Source: an uncultured Collinsella sp.
Lineage (GTDB): Bacteria > Actinomycetota > Coriobacteriia > Coriobacteriales > Coriobacteriaceae
Length of the DNA: 18,505 nucleotides
Reading direction: 5' to 3'
Assembly (NCBI GenBank): GCA_900555585.1
Contig: USLT01000004.1
Span: 1-18,505 of the forward strand
Numbering within the stretch: the stretch's first letter is position 1; the number at the start of each line of letters is the position of its first letter. Of this stretch, positions 8,468 to 15,801 are shown piece by piece. Under the pieces are notes generated by a model that saw nothing but the letters and a program-made list of their open reading frames with translations, was not told where the DNA came from and ran no database searches. The position numbers and the translations under genes were made by a program.

Positions 8468-9295
8468 ATGCTTGAGACAGCGATCATCGCGTATCTCGTC
8501 GCCTTCTTCTGCTACTACGTGCAATGGACGTTCGGTCAGCCTATGATCGAGCAACCGTTGGGAGCGGGCCTGGTTGCTGGAATTGTGTTCGGGGATATGA
8601 CGACGGGCATTATGATCGGCGCCGCGCTTCAGGCGGTCTTTATCGGCGCGGTTAATGTGGGAGGCGCCACATCGGCAGACACCATCGCTGGTACTGTCCT
8701 CGCGGTTTGTTTCGTCGTGTGCTCCGGTATGGAGCAGGGCGTCGCGATTCCCCTGGCGGTTGCTGCGGCTATTTTTGTAAATGTGTTCACTTCTCTTACG
8801 TTTAATGTCCTTTCCTCTTTCTGGGCGCCTGTTATTGATTGGGCGGCTAGCAAGGGAGATCGCAAGAGCCTGATGCTTTGCCATCTTGGCGGTGGCGTGC
8901 TGATGAACGCCGTTCTGGCAATCCCGACGTTCTTCGCGGTCTACATTGGAGCCGAGCCTGCTTCCCAATTGATGGATATGGTCCCCCAGGTTGTACTCAA
9001 TGGCTTTAATACCGTTTCTGGCCTGCTTCCCGCGGTGGGAATGGCGTTGCTGCTTCGTATGCTTTGGGATAACAAACTTGCCGTGTATTTCCTGCTTGGC
9101 TTTGTGTGCGTGCAGTATCTCGGGCTCCCCATGGTCGCCGTTGCCGCGATCGGAGTCGTTATCGTCGTGGTTGCCGGTATCCGTGATATGCAGACCCTGG
9201 ATCTCAAGAATCAAATCAAGAGCCTGCGCGCTTCTGGTGTTTCTAGTGGTGCAACTACTCAGGCCGAGCTCGAGGAGGAGGACTTTTTCGCATGA
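8468..9295 (+). CDS. PTS mannose/fructose/sorbose-family EIIC membrane component
   Basis: The 275-residue product is strongly hydrophobic with several membrane spans and the EIIC(Man) signature region GQPMIEQPLGAGLVAGIVFGD (about residues 23-43), followed by TGIMIGAALQAVFIGAVNVGG. The C-terminal tail is charged and cytoplasmic. Together with EIID it forms the translocation channel. AAAGGAG sits a few bases before the ATG. Its stop overlaps the EIID start by 4 nt (ATGA), indicating translational coupling. Confidence 0.93.
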   Translation: MLETAIIAYLVAFFCYYVQWTFGQPMIEQPLGAGLVAGIVFGDMTTGIMIGAALQAVFIGAVNVGGATSADTIAGTVLAVCFVVCSGMEQGVAIPLAVAAAIFVNVFTSLTFNVLSSFWAPVIDWAASKGDRKSLMLCHLGGGVLMNAVLAIPTFFAVYIGAEPASQLMDMVPQVVLNGFNTVSGLLPAVGMALLLRMLWDNKLAVYFLLGFVCVQYLGLPMVAVAAIGVVIVVVAGIRDMQTLDLKNQIKSLRASGVSSGATTQAELEEEDFFA

Positions 9296-10158
9296 GTACC
9301 AACGAGATGACGGGTGCCTCGAACAAGATCAGCCTTTCCACGAGGGATCTGCCGAACGAGGACCGCAAGATGCTGCGCGGCATCTTCCTGCACTCCTTTA
9401 ATGTTTTCTCCATCTATTCGGGCGGCGCTCGTGCTGGTGCATCTGGCTTCATGTGGTCTATATGGCCTGCGATTGAGCGCTTCTATAAGACGAAGGAAGA
9501 GCGAATCGATGCGATGAAGCGCCATTCCACGTGGTATAACATCACATCGAATGTTGGAACATTCTGCATGGGCCTGGTTGCGTCCATGGAGAAGGAGAAC
9601 TCCGAGAAGCCGGATTTCGATACGCATTCTATTGATTCGATCAAAGCTTCCCTCATGGGGCCGATGTCAGGTATTGGCGATGCGATTTTCTGGGGAGTTC
9701 TGCGCGTTATCGCCGCATCTGTGGGAATGGCGCTTTGCGCGGACAATGGTTCAATTCTGGGACCGATCGTATTCCTCCTGATTTACAACATTCCGTCATG
9801 GCTGACCCGCTGGTTCTTGACCGTGTTGGGCTATCGTGTTGGATCTAGCTTTATCACCAAGATTTATGAAAGCGGCCTAATGGGAGTGTTGACCAAGCTC
9901 GCCAGCACTCTTGGCCTGCTGATGATTGGTGCCATGGCGGCATCTTTTGTGAAGTTCGGTACCATTTTGGCTATCCCGATGCCTCAGGGTGATCCCTTGA
10001 TGATCCAGAGCCAGATTGATCTGATCTTCAAGGGTCTTGTTCCGCTGCTCTACACGCTTGGTTGCTTCCAGCTCCTGCGTAAGAATGTAAACGTGAATGT
10101 TGTAATCATCGGAACGATGGCTATCGGACTGGTTCTTGGTCTCGCTGGCATTTGCTAA
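9292..10158 (+). CDS. PTS mannose/fructose/sorbose-family EIID membrane component
   Basis: The 288-residue product has the typical EIID layout: a long polar N-terminal half (RMLRGIFLHSFNVF-like region, then GASGFMWSIWPAIERFY), the conserved GPMSGIGDAIFWG segment (about residues 123-135), and hydrophobic segments ending in VVIIGTMAIGLVLGLAG. It is the second membrane subunit specific to the mannose PTS superfamily and pairs with the EIIC encoded directly before it. It is the last gene of the operon: a strong terminator follows 25 nt after the stop. Confidence 0.93.
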   Translation: MSTNEMTGASNKISLSTRDLPNEDRKMLRGIFLHSFNVFSIYSGGARAGASGFMWSIWPAIERFYKTKEERIDAMKRHSTWYNITSNVGTFCMGLVASMEKENSEKPDFDTHSIDSIKASLMGPMSGIGDAIFWGVLRVIAASVGMALCADNGSILGPIVFLLIYNIPSWLTRWFLTVLGYRVGSSFITKIYESGLMGVLTKLASTLGLLMIGAMAASFVKFGTILAIPMPQGDPLMIQSQIDLIFKGLVPLLYTLGCFQLLRKNVNVNVVIIGTMAIGLVLGLAGIC

Positions 10159-10183
10159 CAAAAACGAGAGATGACCACCCCCG

Positions 10184-10215
10184 GTGGGAGGCCGCATTCG
10201 CGGCCTCCCACTTTT
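10184..10215 (+). terminator. Strong intrinsic terminator of the aldolase-PTS operon
   Basis: Perfect 12-bp stem (GTGGGAGGCCGC / GCGGCCTCCCAC) with an ATTC loop, followed by TTTTGTTAT. It lies between the EIID gene and the convergent yitT-like gene and marks the end of the AT-rich block. Confidence 0.92.
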
Positions 10216-10249
10216 GTTATATTGGATCGCAGCTGAAGGAGGGCAGCGT

Positions 10250-11260
10250 TTAGCGACCGTCGTCCTGCTGCAGCTCGCTTTGCTTGCTGCGGCGGGCGTG
10301 CTTGGACAGCAGGCGCGCCGGCTTATCGGGGTCGGGGACGGCCGTCGGGACGGGCTCGTCCACGTTGCCGTGCCACCAGCCGCCGACGAAGTTGTCCGTG
10401 CGGAAGATGTTGATGACGGCGCCCGGGTCGACGTCGCAGACCAGCTCGATGATGTCCTTGGACTCGTAGGTCGAGACGACGGTGTGCAGCAGCCACATGG
10501 TTTCGCGGCTGTAGCCGCCGATGACCTCGGCGCATGAGATTCCGTGCTGGAAGCGCTCGATGTAGGCGTCCATCACGTCGTTGGGCACGCGCGTGGTGAT
10601 CTGCAGGGTCACGCGATCGTAGCGGTGGTAGAAGCTGTCGATCGCCTTGGTGGCGATGAATTGGAAGACGATGGAGTACGCGGCGCTGTCCCATCCGAAG
10701 AGCGCGCCGAAGATGACCAGCAGCAAGCAGTTGCCCGCGAAGATGAGGCCCCAGATGGTCTTGCCGGTCTTGTTGGAGACCCATAGCGCGATGAAGTCGG
10801 TGCCGCCCGTCGAGGCGCCGGCCTTGAGCGCGATGGCGATGGAGAGGCCGGAGATGAAGCCGCCGAATATGACGAGCATCATCTTGTCTCCCAGCAGCGG
10901 ATCGAAGTCGAAGATGTTGAGGAAGAGCGAGGAGAGCGCGACCTGCATCATCGAGAAGATCACGAAGCGCTTGCTGATCGAGCCCCAGCACAGCATCGCC
11001 ACGGGGATGTTGAGCAGCAGCATGCCGAGCGATGTCGAGATGTGGACGCCGCCGAGGGACGTGATCTGGTTGACGAGGACCGCGACGCCGGTGAACCCGC
11101 TCGGCAGCAGGTTGGCGGGCTCGACGAACGCCTGGATGAGGAAGGTCTGCAGCAGGGCGGAGGCGGTCACGGCGACGGCGGTGATGGCGCGCCGCACGAT
11201 GGTGAGCCGCGCGAGCTCGAGGGTGCGGTCAACGATGCTGTCTATGGTGCCTGCCGACAT
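10250..11260 (-). CDS. YitT-family membrane protein (YitT membrane domain plus DUF2179)
   Basis: The 336-residue product has about five hydrophobic segments between residues 25 and 205, the family motif AGASTGGTD at 147-155, and a C-terminal soluble DUF2179-type domain (about 215-292) with FRTDNFVGGWW near its end. A charged tail follows. Family members are multi-pass membrane proteins of unsettled function. The start is taken at the ATG preceded by GGAAGGAG; a frame extension of 35 codons upstream contains the likely promoter and is not expected to be translated. The gene is divergent from recQ. Confidence 0.85.
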   Translation of the reverse strand: MSAGTIDSIVDRTLELARLTIVRRAITAVAVTASALLQTFLIQAFVEPANLLPSGFTGVAVLVNQITSLGGVHISTSLGMLLLNIPVAMLCWGSISKRFVIFSMMQVALSSLFLNIFDFDPLLGDKMMLVIFGGFISGLSIAIALKAGASTGGTDFIALWVSNKTGKTIWGLIFAGNCLLLVIFGALFGWDSAAYSIVFQFIATKAIDSFYHRYDRVTLQITTRVPNDVMDAYIERFQHGISCAEVIGGYSRETMWLLHTVVSTYESKDIIELVCDVDPGAVINIFRTDNFVGGWWHGNVDEPVPTAVPDPDKPARLLSKHARRSKQSELQQDDGR

Positions 11261-11301
11261 GGGGCTCCTTCCTGGCGTTGGCGTAGAGGGGATGAGCGCT
11301 G

Positions 11302-11310
11302 ATTCTATCA
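11302..11310 (-). promoter_or_regulatory. Candidate extended -10 promoter of the yitT-like gene
   Basis: On the minus strand this reads TGATAGAAT, a TGn-extended -10 with 5 of 6 hexamer matches, about 42 nt upstream of the chosen ATG. No good -35 is seen, which an extended -10 can tolerate. Confidence 0.5.
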
Positions 11311-11409
11311 TGCGCGGAACCCTGCGCCCCCTACCGTATATGGCGAGTTTGTAACGTTTGGGCAAGCGCTCCGCAGGCGCCCCGGCGCAACAACGTCCGC
11401 GCCTTGGGG

Positions 11410-11415
11410 GATAAT
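11410..11415 (+). promoter_or_regulatory. Candidate -10 element for recQ
   Basis: GATAAT matches TATAAT at 5 of 6 positions and lies about 40 nt before the chosen recQ start. It overlaps an upstream in-frame ATG at 11414, which argues that translation starts downstream of it. No clear -35 is visible. Confidence 0.35.
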
Positions 11416-11455
11416 GGCTCGCAGACGATCACGGGAATCACCAAGGGGTGGGCAT

Positions 11456-13366
11456 ATGCATGACGGCGCGCTCGAGACGCTGCGGACCTATTTCGGTTAC
11501 GAGTCCTTCCGCCCTGGGCAGGAGCGGATGGTATCGGCGATCCTGGACGGGCGGGACGCGCTGGGCATCATGCCCACGGGCGCCGGCAAGTCGGTCTGCT
11601 ACCAGGTGCCGGCGCTCATGCTGCCGGGCATCACCTTCGTGGTGAGCCCGCTCGTGTCGCTCATGGGCGACCAGGTGCGCGCGCTCAAGGCGGCGGGCGC
11701 CCGCCCGTCCTACCTCAACTCGACGCTCACGCCCGCGCAGCAGAACACGGTGCTGAGGCGCGCCGCCGAAGGGCAGTACCAGATCATGTACGTGGCGCCC
11801 GAGCGCCTCGCGGACCCGCGCTTCCTGGCGTTCGCGCGGGGCGCGGCCGCTCCCGGCGGAATCGGCGTCCCGCTCGTCGCCGTGGACGAGGCGCACTGCG
11901 TCTCCCAATGGGGGCAGGATTTCCGTCCGTCCTACTTGCAGGTGGCCGAGTTCATCGAGGCTCTGCCGCAGCGTCCCGTCGTGGCCGCCTTCACCGCGAC
12001 CGCGACCGACCGCGTGCGCGCGGACATCGAGTCCATGCTGCGCCTCAGCTCGCCCGAGACCGTGGTCACCGGCTTCGATCGCGCGAACCTGTCCTTCAGC
12101 GTCGAGGAGCTCGCCGATAGGGAGAAGGCCCGCTGGATCGCGCGGTACGTAGGTTCCCATGCGGGGGAGTCGGGCATCGTCTACTGCTCGACGCGCAAGG
12201 CGGTGGACGCGCTCGCCGACGAGCTCGGCCGCGAGCTGGCGCCCCGCGGGGTCCGCGTCGCCGGCTACCATGCGGGCATGGGCGTCGAGGAGCGCCGGCG
12301 CAACCAGGCCGACTTCATCGACGACCGCGTGGACGTCATGGTCGCGACCAACGCCTTCGGCATGGGAATCGACAAGCCCAATGTCCGCTACGTCATCCAT
12401 AACAACGCGCCCGAGAGCATCGAGGCCTATTACCAGGAGGCGGGCCGCGCGGGCCGCGACGGGGACCCGGCGAGCTGCCACCTCCTGTGGAACGCCGGCG
12501 ACTTCGGCCTGCGGCAGTTCCTGATCGGCCAGGAGCCCGAGGACGAGTCCCTCGACGAGGAGCAGCGCAGCCAGGCGCGCCGGAACCGCTACAGGTTGCT
12601 GGCCCAGATGGAGGGCTACTGCAAGACGACCGGATGCCTGCGCGAGTACATCCTGCGCTATTTCGGCGAATCCGACCCCCTGGAGGGGGCCGCCGGTTGC
12701 GGCAACTGCTCCAATTGCCTCACGAAGTTCGAGGTCGAGGACCTGGGCCGCGAGGCGCTCGAGGTCGTCCGATTCGTCTCGACGATCCCCGGCAGGTTCG
12801 GCAAGGCGCTGGTCGCCGACACGCTGCATGAGAAGGTCCGCTCCGCCCGCCTCGACGAGTCCTCGGGTCATGGCGCGCTCGCCGACATGCCCGTCGGCCG
12901 CATCAAGGCGCTTATCGACCAGCTCGTCGGCCGCGGGTTCCTGTGCGTCGCGCCGGGCAAGTTCCCCGTTTTGGAGCTCGGTCCCCGGGCCGCCGAGGCC
13001 CTCTGCGCCGAGGACGGGTCGTTCTCGTTCACCGTCAAGCGCCGAGCGCACGGCGGGGGCTCGTCTCGGGCCCGCCGCGCGGTCGATCTGCTGCGCGAGG
13101 AGTCCTCGGGCGATGCGCGCTCGCGCGTCGGGGACGACGTGGAGCTCTTCGAGCGCCTGCGCGCCCTGCGAACGTCGTGCGCCTCCGAGCGCGGTTGGGC
13201 TCCGTACATGGTCTTCAACGACGCGACGCTGCGCGCGATGTGCCGCCGGCGCCCTGCCGATAGGGAAGAGCTGCTCGGGGTCTCGGGCGTGGGCGAGAAG
13301 AAGGCGGATGCCTTCGGGGAGCTCTTCTTGTCCGAGATCGCGGCCTTCGAGGAGGAGAACCGCTAG
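11456..13366 (+). CDS. recQ: ATP-dependent DNA helicase RecQ
   Basis: The 636-residue superfamily 2 helicase has all RecQ landmarks. The motif 0 region is YFGYESFRPGQ, Walker A is MPTGAGKS (39-46), the DEAH box is at 144-147, and the QEAGRAGR motif is at 327-334. The zinc-binding cysteines Cys394, 415, 418 and 421 follow. The C-terminal region contains an HRDC domain ending in LLGVSGVGEKKADAFGELFL. RecQ unwinds DNA 3' to 5' and acts in RecF-type recombination and fork rescue. The ATG at 11456 is preferred (AAGGGGTG upstream, N-terminus close to known RecQ proteins); an in-frame ATG at 11414 would add 14 basic residues but overlaps the likely promoter. No obvious terminator follows. Confidence 0.95.
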   Translation: MHDGALETLRTYFGYESFRPGQERMVSAILDGRDALGIMPTGAGKSVCYQVPALMLPGITFVVSPLVSLMGDQVRALKAAGARPSYLNSTLTPAQQNTVLRRAAEGQYQIMYVAPERLADPRFLAFARGAAAPGGIGVPLVAVDEAHCVSQWGQDFRPSYLQVAEFIEALPQRPVVAAFTATATDRVRADIESMLRLSSPETVVTGFDRANLSFSVEELADREKARWIARYVGSHAGESGIVYCSTRKAVDALADELGRELAPRGVRVAGYHAGMGVEERRRNQADFIDDRVDVMVATNAFGMGIDKPNVRYVIHNNAPESIEAYYQEAGRAGRDGDPASCHLLWNAGDFGLRQFLIGQEPEDESLDEEQRSQARRNRYRLLAQMEGYCKTTGCLREYILRYFGESDPLEGAAGCGNCSNCLTKFEVEDLGREALEVVRFVSTIPGRFGKALVADTLHEKVRSARLDESSGHGALADMPVGRIKALIDQLVGRGFLCVAPGKFPVLELGPRAAEALCAEDGSFSFTVKRRAHGGGSSRARRAVDLLREESSGDARSRVGDDVELFERLRALRTSCASERGWAPYMVFNDATLRAMCRRRPADREELLGVSGVGEKKADAFGELFLSEIAAFEEENR

Positions 13367-13474
13367 CGCCGCGTCGGTCCCGCGCGCCGGCCGCTCGCGT
13401 GGGAGCCCCGCCCCGTCCGTCGGCGATTCGACAAACTTGGCGTGGTTGCGCAACAAAACTTGTTCATAGAGTTG

Positions 13475-13480
13475 TATAGT
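13475..13480 (+). promoter_or_regulatory. Candidate -10 element and operator region for the GntR-family gene
   Basis: TATAGT (5 of 6 matches) lies 70 nt before the chosen start. It overlaps TTGTATA at 13472-13478, and ACTTGT lies at 13458-13463; similar words occur at the promoter of the next operon. A perfect GTTGCGCAAC palindrome lies at 13444-13453. No clear -35 is seen. Confidence 0.4.
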
Positions 13481-13505
13481 CGCTACTGAAGATTGGAAGC
13501 ACGCT

Positions 13506-13527
13506 CCCTCGCGCCGCCGCGCGAGGG
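13506..13527 (+). other. Hairpin in the 5' leader of the GntR-family gene
   Basis: Perfect 9-bp GC-rich stem (CCCTCGCGC / GCGCGAGGG) with a CGCC loop, no T tract, ending about 7 nt before the GGAGGG ribosome binding site. It could modulate translation or mRNA stability. Confidence 0.5.
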
Positions 13528-13549
13528 GCCAGACGGAGGGCATCATCAG

Positions 13550-14293
13550 TTGAGCAGGGTGGCAACCGAGACGCTGCACGGAAAAGTCTCGAACTATATC
13601 CGATCGAAGATCTACGCCAAGGAATGGGGGCCTGGCGCGCGGATCTCGTCCGAGCATGAGCTCATGGCGCGGTTCGATGTGAGCCGCGGAACCGTTCGCA
13701 AGGCTATCGCCACCCTTGTCGACGAGGGGCTCCTCGCGCAGGAGCATGGTCGCGGAACCTTCGTCTGCGAGCCGCATATCGCCCACCCCGGTGGCGACCG
13801 CCCCTTCTCCTTCGCCGCCTCCTTGAAGGACCAGGGCATCGCGTTCAAGACGGTGGTGCTGTCCAAGGAGCGCATCCCGGCTACGGCCGAGGTCGCCGAG
13901 CGCCTCAAGATCAACGAGGGCGATCCGGTGCTGCGCCTGCGCCGCCTGCGCACGGCGGCCGGCAAGCCGATCATGGTGCTCGACAGCTGGACCCCGATGG
14001 ACATCTGCCCGGGAATCGAGGACATGCCGCTCGAGACCATGTCGCTGTTCGAGGCGGTTGAGCGCTGCTCGGGAAACCGGATCATGTACTCGAACATGGC
14101 CTACTCGGCGCGCGCCGCCGGCAAGGACCTCGCGGCGGTCATGGACGTCTCCGAGAACTCGCCCGTGCTCAACCTCGAGCAGCTGATCGTGTTAGAGGAC
14201 GGCCGACCCATCGAGTGGGGCGACACCATGCTCTGCGCGGGGCAGACGATTACCGGAACGGCGCGCCAACGAGAGGGCGATCACTTCAGTTGA
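13550..14293 (+). CDS. GntR-family (HutC/UTRA type) transcriptional regulator
   Basis: The 247-residue protein has an N-terminal winged helix (about residues 8-72: GARISSEHELMARFDVSRGTVRKAI, then GRGTFV) and a C-terminal UTRA ligand-binding domain (PVLRLRRLRTAAGKPIMVLDSW; GRPIEWGDTML). HutC-type regulators respond to small metabolites, often sugar phosphates. A TTG start at 13550 is chosen, with GGAGGG nine bases upstream; an earlier TTG at 13493 would add 19 residues encoded by the leader hairpin. It is followed by the isomerase/YjbQ/PTS operon, its likely target, which has its own promoter. The effector is unknown. Confidence 0.9.
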   Translation: MSRVATETLHGKVSNYIRSKIYAKEWGPGARISSEHELMARFDVSRGTVRKAIATLVDEGLLAQEHGRGTFVCEPHIAHPGGDRPFSFAASLKDQGIAFKTVVLSKERIPATAEVAERLKINEGDPVLRLRRLRTAAGKPIMVLDSWTPMDICPGIEDMPLETMSLFEAVERCSGNRIMYSNMAYSARAAGKDLAAVMDVSENSPVLNLEQLIVLEDGRPIEWGDTMLCAGQTITGTARQREGDHFS

Positions 14294-14337
14294 GACCGTT
14301 TACAGTAAAAAATAATCCGCTCATCTAAAACTTTGTT

Positions 14338-14365
14338 TTGCGTTTTTACTCGACTTGTCTAGAAT
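14338..14365 (+). promoter_or_regulatory. Promoter of the TIM-like/YjbQ/GatBC operon
   Basis: TTGCGT (14338-14343), a 16-bp spacer and TAGAAT (14360-14365) form a plausible sigma-70-type promoter, preceded by an A/T-rich stretch that could act as an UP element. It is in the only AT-rich stretch between two GC-rich genes. Confidence 0.55.
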
Positions 14366-14377
14366 TGAATATACAAG
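14354..14377 (+). promoter_or_regulatory. Putative GntR-type operator over the -10 box
   Basis: Imperfect 24-bp inverted repeat with CTTGT at 14354-14358 and ACAAG at 14373-14377 (7 of 12 positions symmetric), covering the -10 hexamer. TATACAA in the right arm is the reverse complement of TTGTATA found at the regulator's own promoter. Binding is inferred. Confidence 0.4.
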
Positions 14378-14381
14378 CGTA

Positions 14382-14398
14382 GGCTCCATCATGGAGCC
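14382..14398 (+). other. Hairpin near the 5' end of the operon mRNA
   Basis: GGCTCCAT and ATGGAGCC flank a single C; as RNA this makes a 7-bp stem with a three-base loop, starting roughly 10 nt after the expected transcription start. There is no T tract, so it is more likely a leader structure than a terminator. Confidence 0.45.
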
Positions 14399-14456
14399 AG
14401 GATGTACGACACGGGTACGGATGCGTCCGCGCCCCGATTCATCTGGAGATGATTAC

Positions 14457-15161
14457 ATGGATAAAGTCGAGCTCCGTCGTCCGTTCTTCGTGGTTAACCC
14501 CAAGTCCTATCTCTATGGGGAGGAGCTGATCAAGCTCGCCAAGCACACCGACGCCCTCGCGGAGAAGTATGACTTCGACGTCCTGTTCACCGCGCAGCTG
14601 ATCGACCTGCCCCGCGTGATCGACGAGTGCCCGCACCTCATCCCGTGCGCCCAGTTCATGGAGAGCCTCAAGCCCGGCCGCGGCATGGGCCACGTGCTCC
14701 CCGAGGCGCTCGCCGCCGCCGGCGTCAAGGCGACCTTCCTGAACCATGCCGAGAACCCCTGCACCGTGCACGAGCTCGCCTCCACGATCGCCCGTGCCAA
14801 GGAGGTCGGCATCCTGACCGTCGTCTGCGCCGACTCCGTGGAGGAGGGCGAGTGGATCGCCCACCTGCATCCGGACGTCATGGTCTGCGAGCTCACCAGC
14901 CTCATCGGCACCGGCCAGGTCGCCGGCGAGGACTACATGCGCTCCTCGACCGAGGCCGTCAAGCGCGTCTCCCCTGAGACCAAGGTTCTCCAGGCCGCTG
15001 GCATCTCCACCGGCGAGGACGTCTACAACGCCATCATGTACGGCGCCGACAGCACCGGCGGCACCTCCGGCATCGTCGCCGCCGAGGATCCGTTCGCGAC
15101 CCTCGATGAGATGTTCGAGGCCCTGGATCGCGCCCGTACCGACATCGCCAAGGAGGCTTAA
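14457..15161 (+). CDS. Triosephosphate-isomerase-like sugar-phosphate isomerase
   Basis: The 234-residue TIM-barrel protein resembles the short, archaeal-type triosephosphate isomerases. All three catalytic residues are in place: Lys16 in NPKSY, His97 in LNHAEN (classical NHSEK/GHSER), and Glu145 in CELTSLIGTG (classical EPPELIGTG). Phosphate-binding elements are visible as GTG (151-153), AAGISTGED (180-188) and GGTSGIV (201-207). The loop-6 hinge Pro after Glu is replaced by Leu, and the Ser after His97 by Ala, so it is probably a paralogue acting on another aldose/ketose phosphate rather than the glycolytic enzyme. TIM-like isomerases of tetrulose phosphates are a known precedent. The ATG at 14457 has GGAGATG upstream. 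The YjbQ-like gene starts directly after its stop codon. Confidence 0.82.
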   Translation: MDKVELRRPFFVVNPKSYLYGEELIKLAKHTDALAEKYDFDVLFTAQLIDLPRVIDECPHLIPCAQFMESLKPGRGMGHVLPEALAAAGVKATFLNHAENPCTVHELASTIARAKEVGILTVVCADSVEEGEWIAHLHPDVMVCELTSLIGTGQVAGEDYMRSSTEAVKRVSPETKVLQAAGISTGEDVYNAIMYGADSTGGTSGIVAAEDPFATLDEMFEALDRARTDIAKEA

Positions 15162-15683
15162 ATGACCGTCTACAAGGACCTCATCAAGATGGAGACCCTC
15201 GCCGGCAAGCCCACGTACGTGGACATCACCGAGGAGGTCGCCGCCGCGGTCGAGAAGAGCGGCATCAAGGAGGGCGTGGCCGTCGTCATCTCCTGCCACA
15301 CCACCTGCGCCGTCTTCTCCGAGGAGTACGACCACGACACCACCCCTGCGGGCGACACGTTCCTGCAGGCCGACCTCAACGCCGGCCTCGAGCGCATCTT
15401 CCCCGAGCAGCACGACTGGAACACCTACCGCTACCCCGGCCTGCAGCACTTCGAGGAGGTCGAGTCCTGGCCCAACCCCGAGAGCTGGCTGCCCAACCTC
15501 GACCGCACCATGCTGTGGAACGGCGACGGCCACCTGCGCTCCACGCTCATCGGCAGCAACCAGACCTTCGAGGTCGCCGATGGCAAGCTCGAGATGAACG
15601 GCCTCGCCAGCATCTACTTCGTCGACTACGACCGTACGCGCGAGCGCACCCGCAAGGCTAAGGTCGTGGTGATGGGCGAGTAG
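15162..15683 (+). CDS. YjbQ/UPF0047-family protein, divergent
   Basis: The 173-residue soluble protein aligns by eye with E. coli YjbQ: SCHTTCAVFSEEYDHDT (44-60) corresponds to the conserved HTSA..NE..D region, and GDGHLRSTLIGSNQTFEVADGKL (121-143) to the H-x-K-S-x-x-G segment. Between them is a longer linker rich in Trp and His. The usual C-terminal G-x-W-Q-G-I-x-x-x-E-H region reads NGLASIYFVDYDRTRERT, losing the Trp and His. YjbQ has weak thiamine-phosphate-synthase-like activity, but its physiological role is unresolved. Here the gene abuts the TIM-like isomerase and precedes PTS genes, so a role in a sugar-phosphate route is more likely than in thiamine synthesis. That is an inference from context. 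Confidence 0.75.
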   Translation: MTVYKDLIKMETLAGKPTYVDITEEVAAAVEKSGIKEGVAVVISCHTTCAVFSEEYDHDTTPAGDTFLQADLNAGLERIFPEQHDWNTYRYPGLQHFEEVESWPNPESWLPNLDRTMLWNGDGHLRSTLIGSNQTFEVADGKLEMNGLASIYFVDYDRTRERTRKAKVVVMGE

Positions 15684-15801
15684 CCCGAGCGGATTTTGAC
15701 GTCCGTGCGAAATACGTCTTTTTCACCGTTGCCTCGCATGGGGCGGATCGGTGCGGAAGTAAACTATTGGCATCGTATTGGTACGAAAGGAGAGAATACC
15801 T

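Noticed and set aside
10184..10537. 117-codon plus-strand frame after EIID
   Set aside because: Begins inside the terminator stem and lies antisense to the yitT-like gene.
13367..13440. Possible terminator after recQ
   Set aside because: GC-rich self-complementary patches are present but no T tract follows any of them.
11438..13786. 782-codon minus-strand frame opposite recQ
   Set aside because: Crosses recQ and the start of the GntR gene, both certain; no domain recognisable.
15699..15719. GACGT...ACGTC hairpin followed by TTTTT after the YjbQ-like gene
   Set aside because: Only a 5-bp stem with an 11-base loop; too weak to call a terminator, though weak attenuation is possible.
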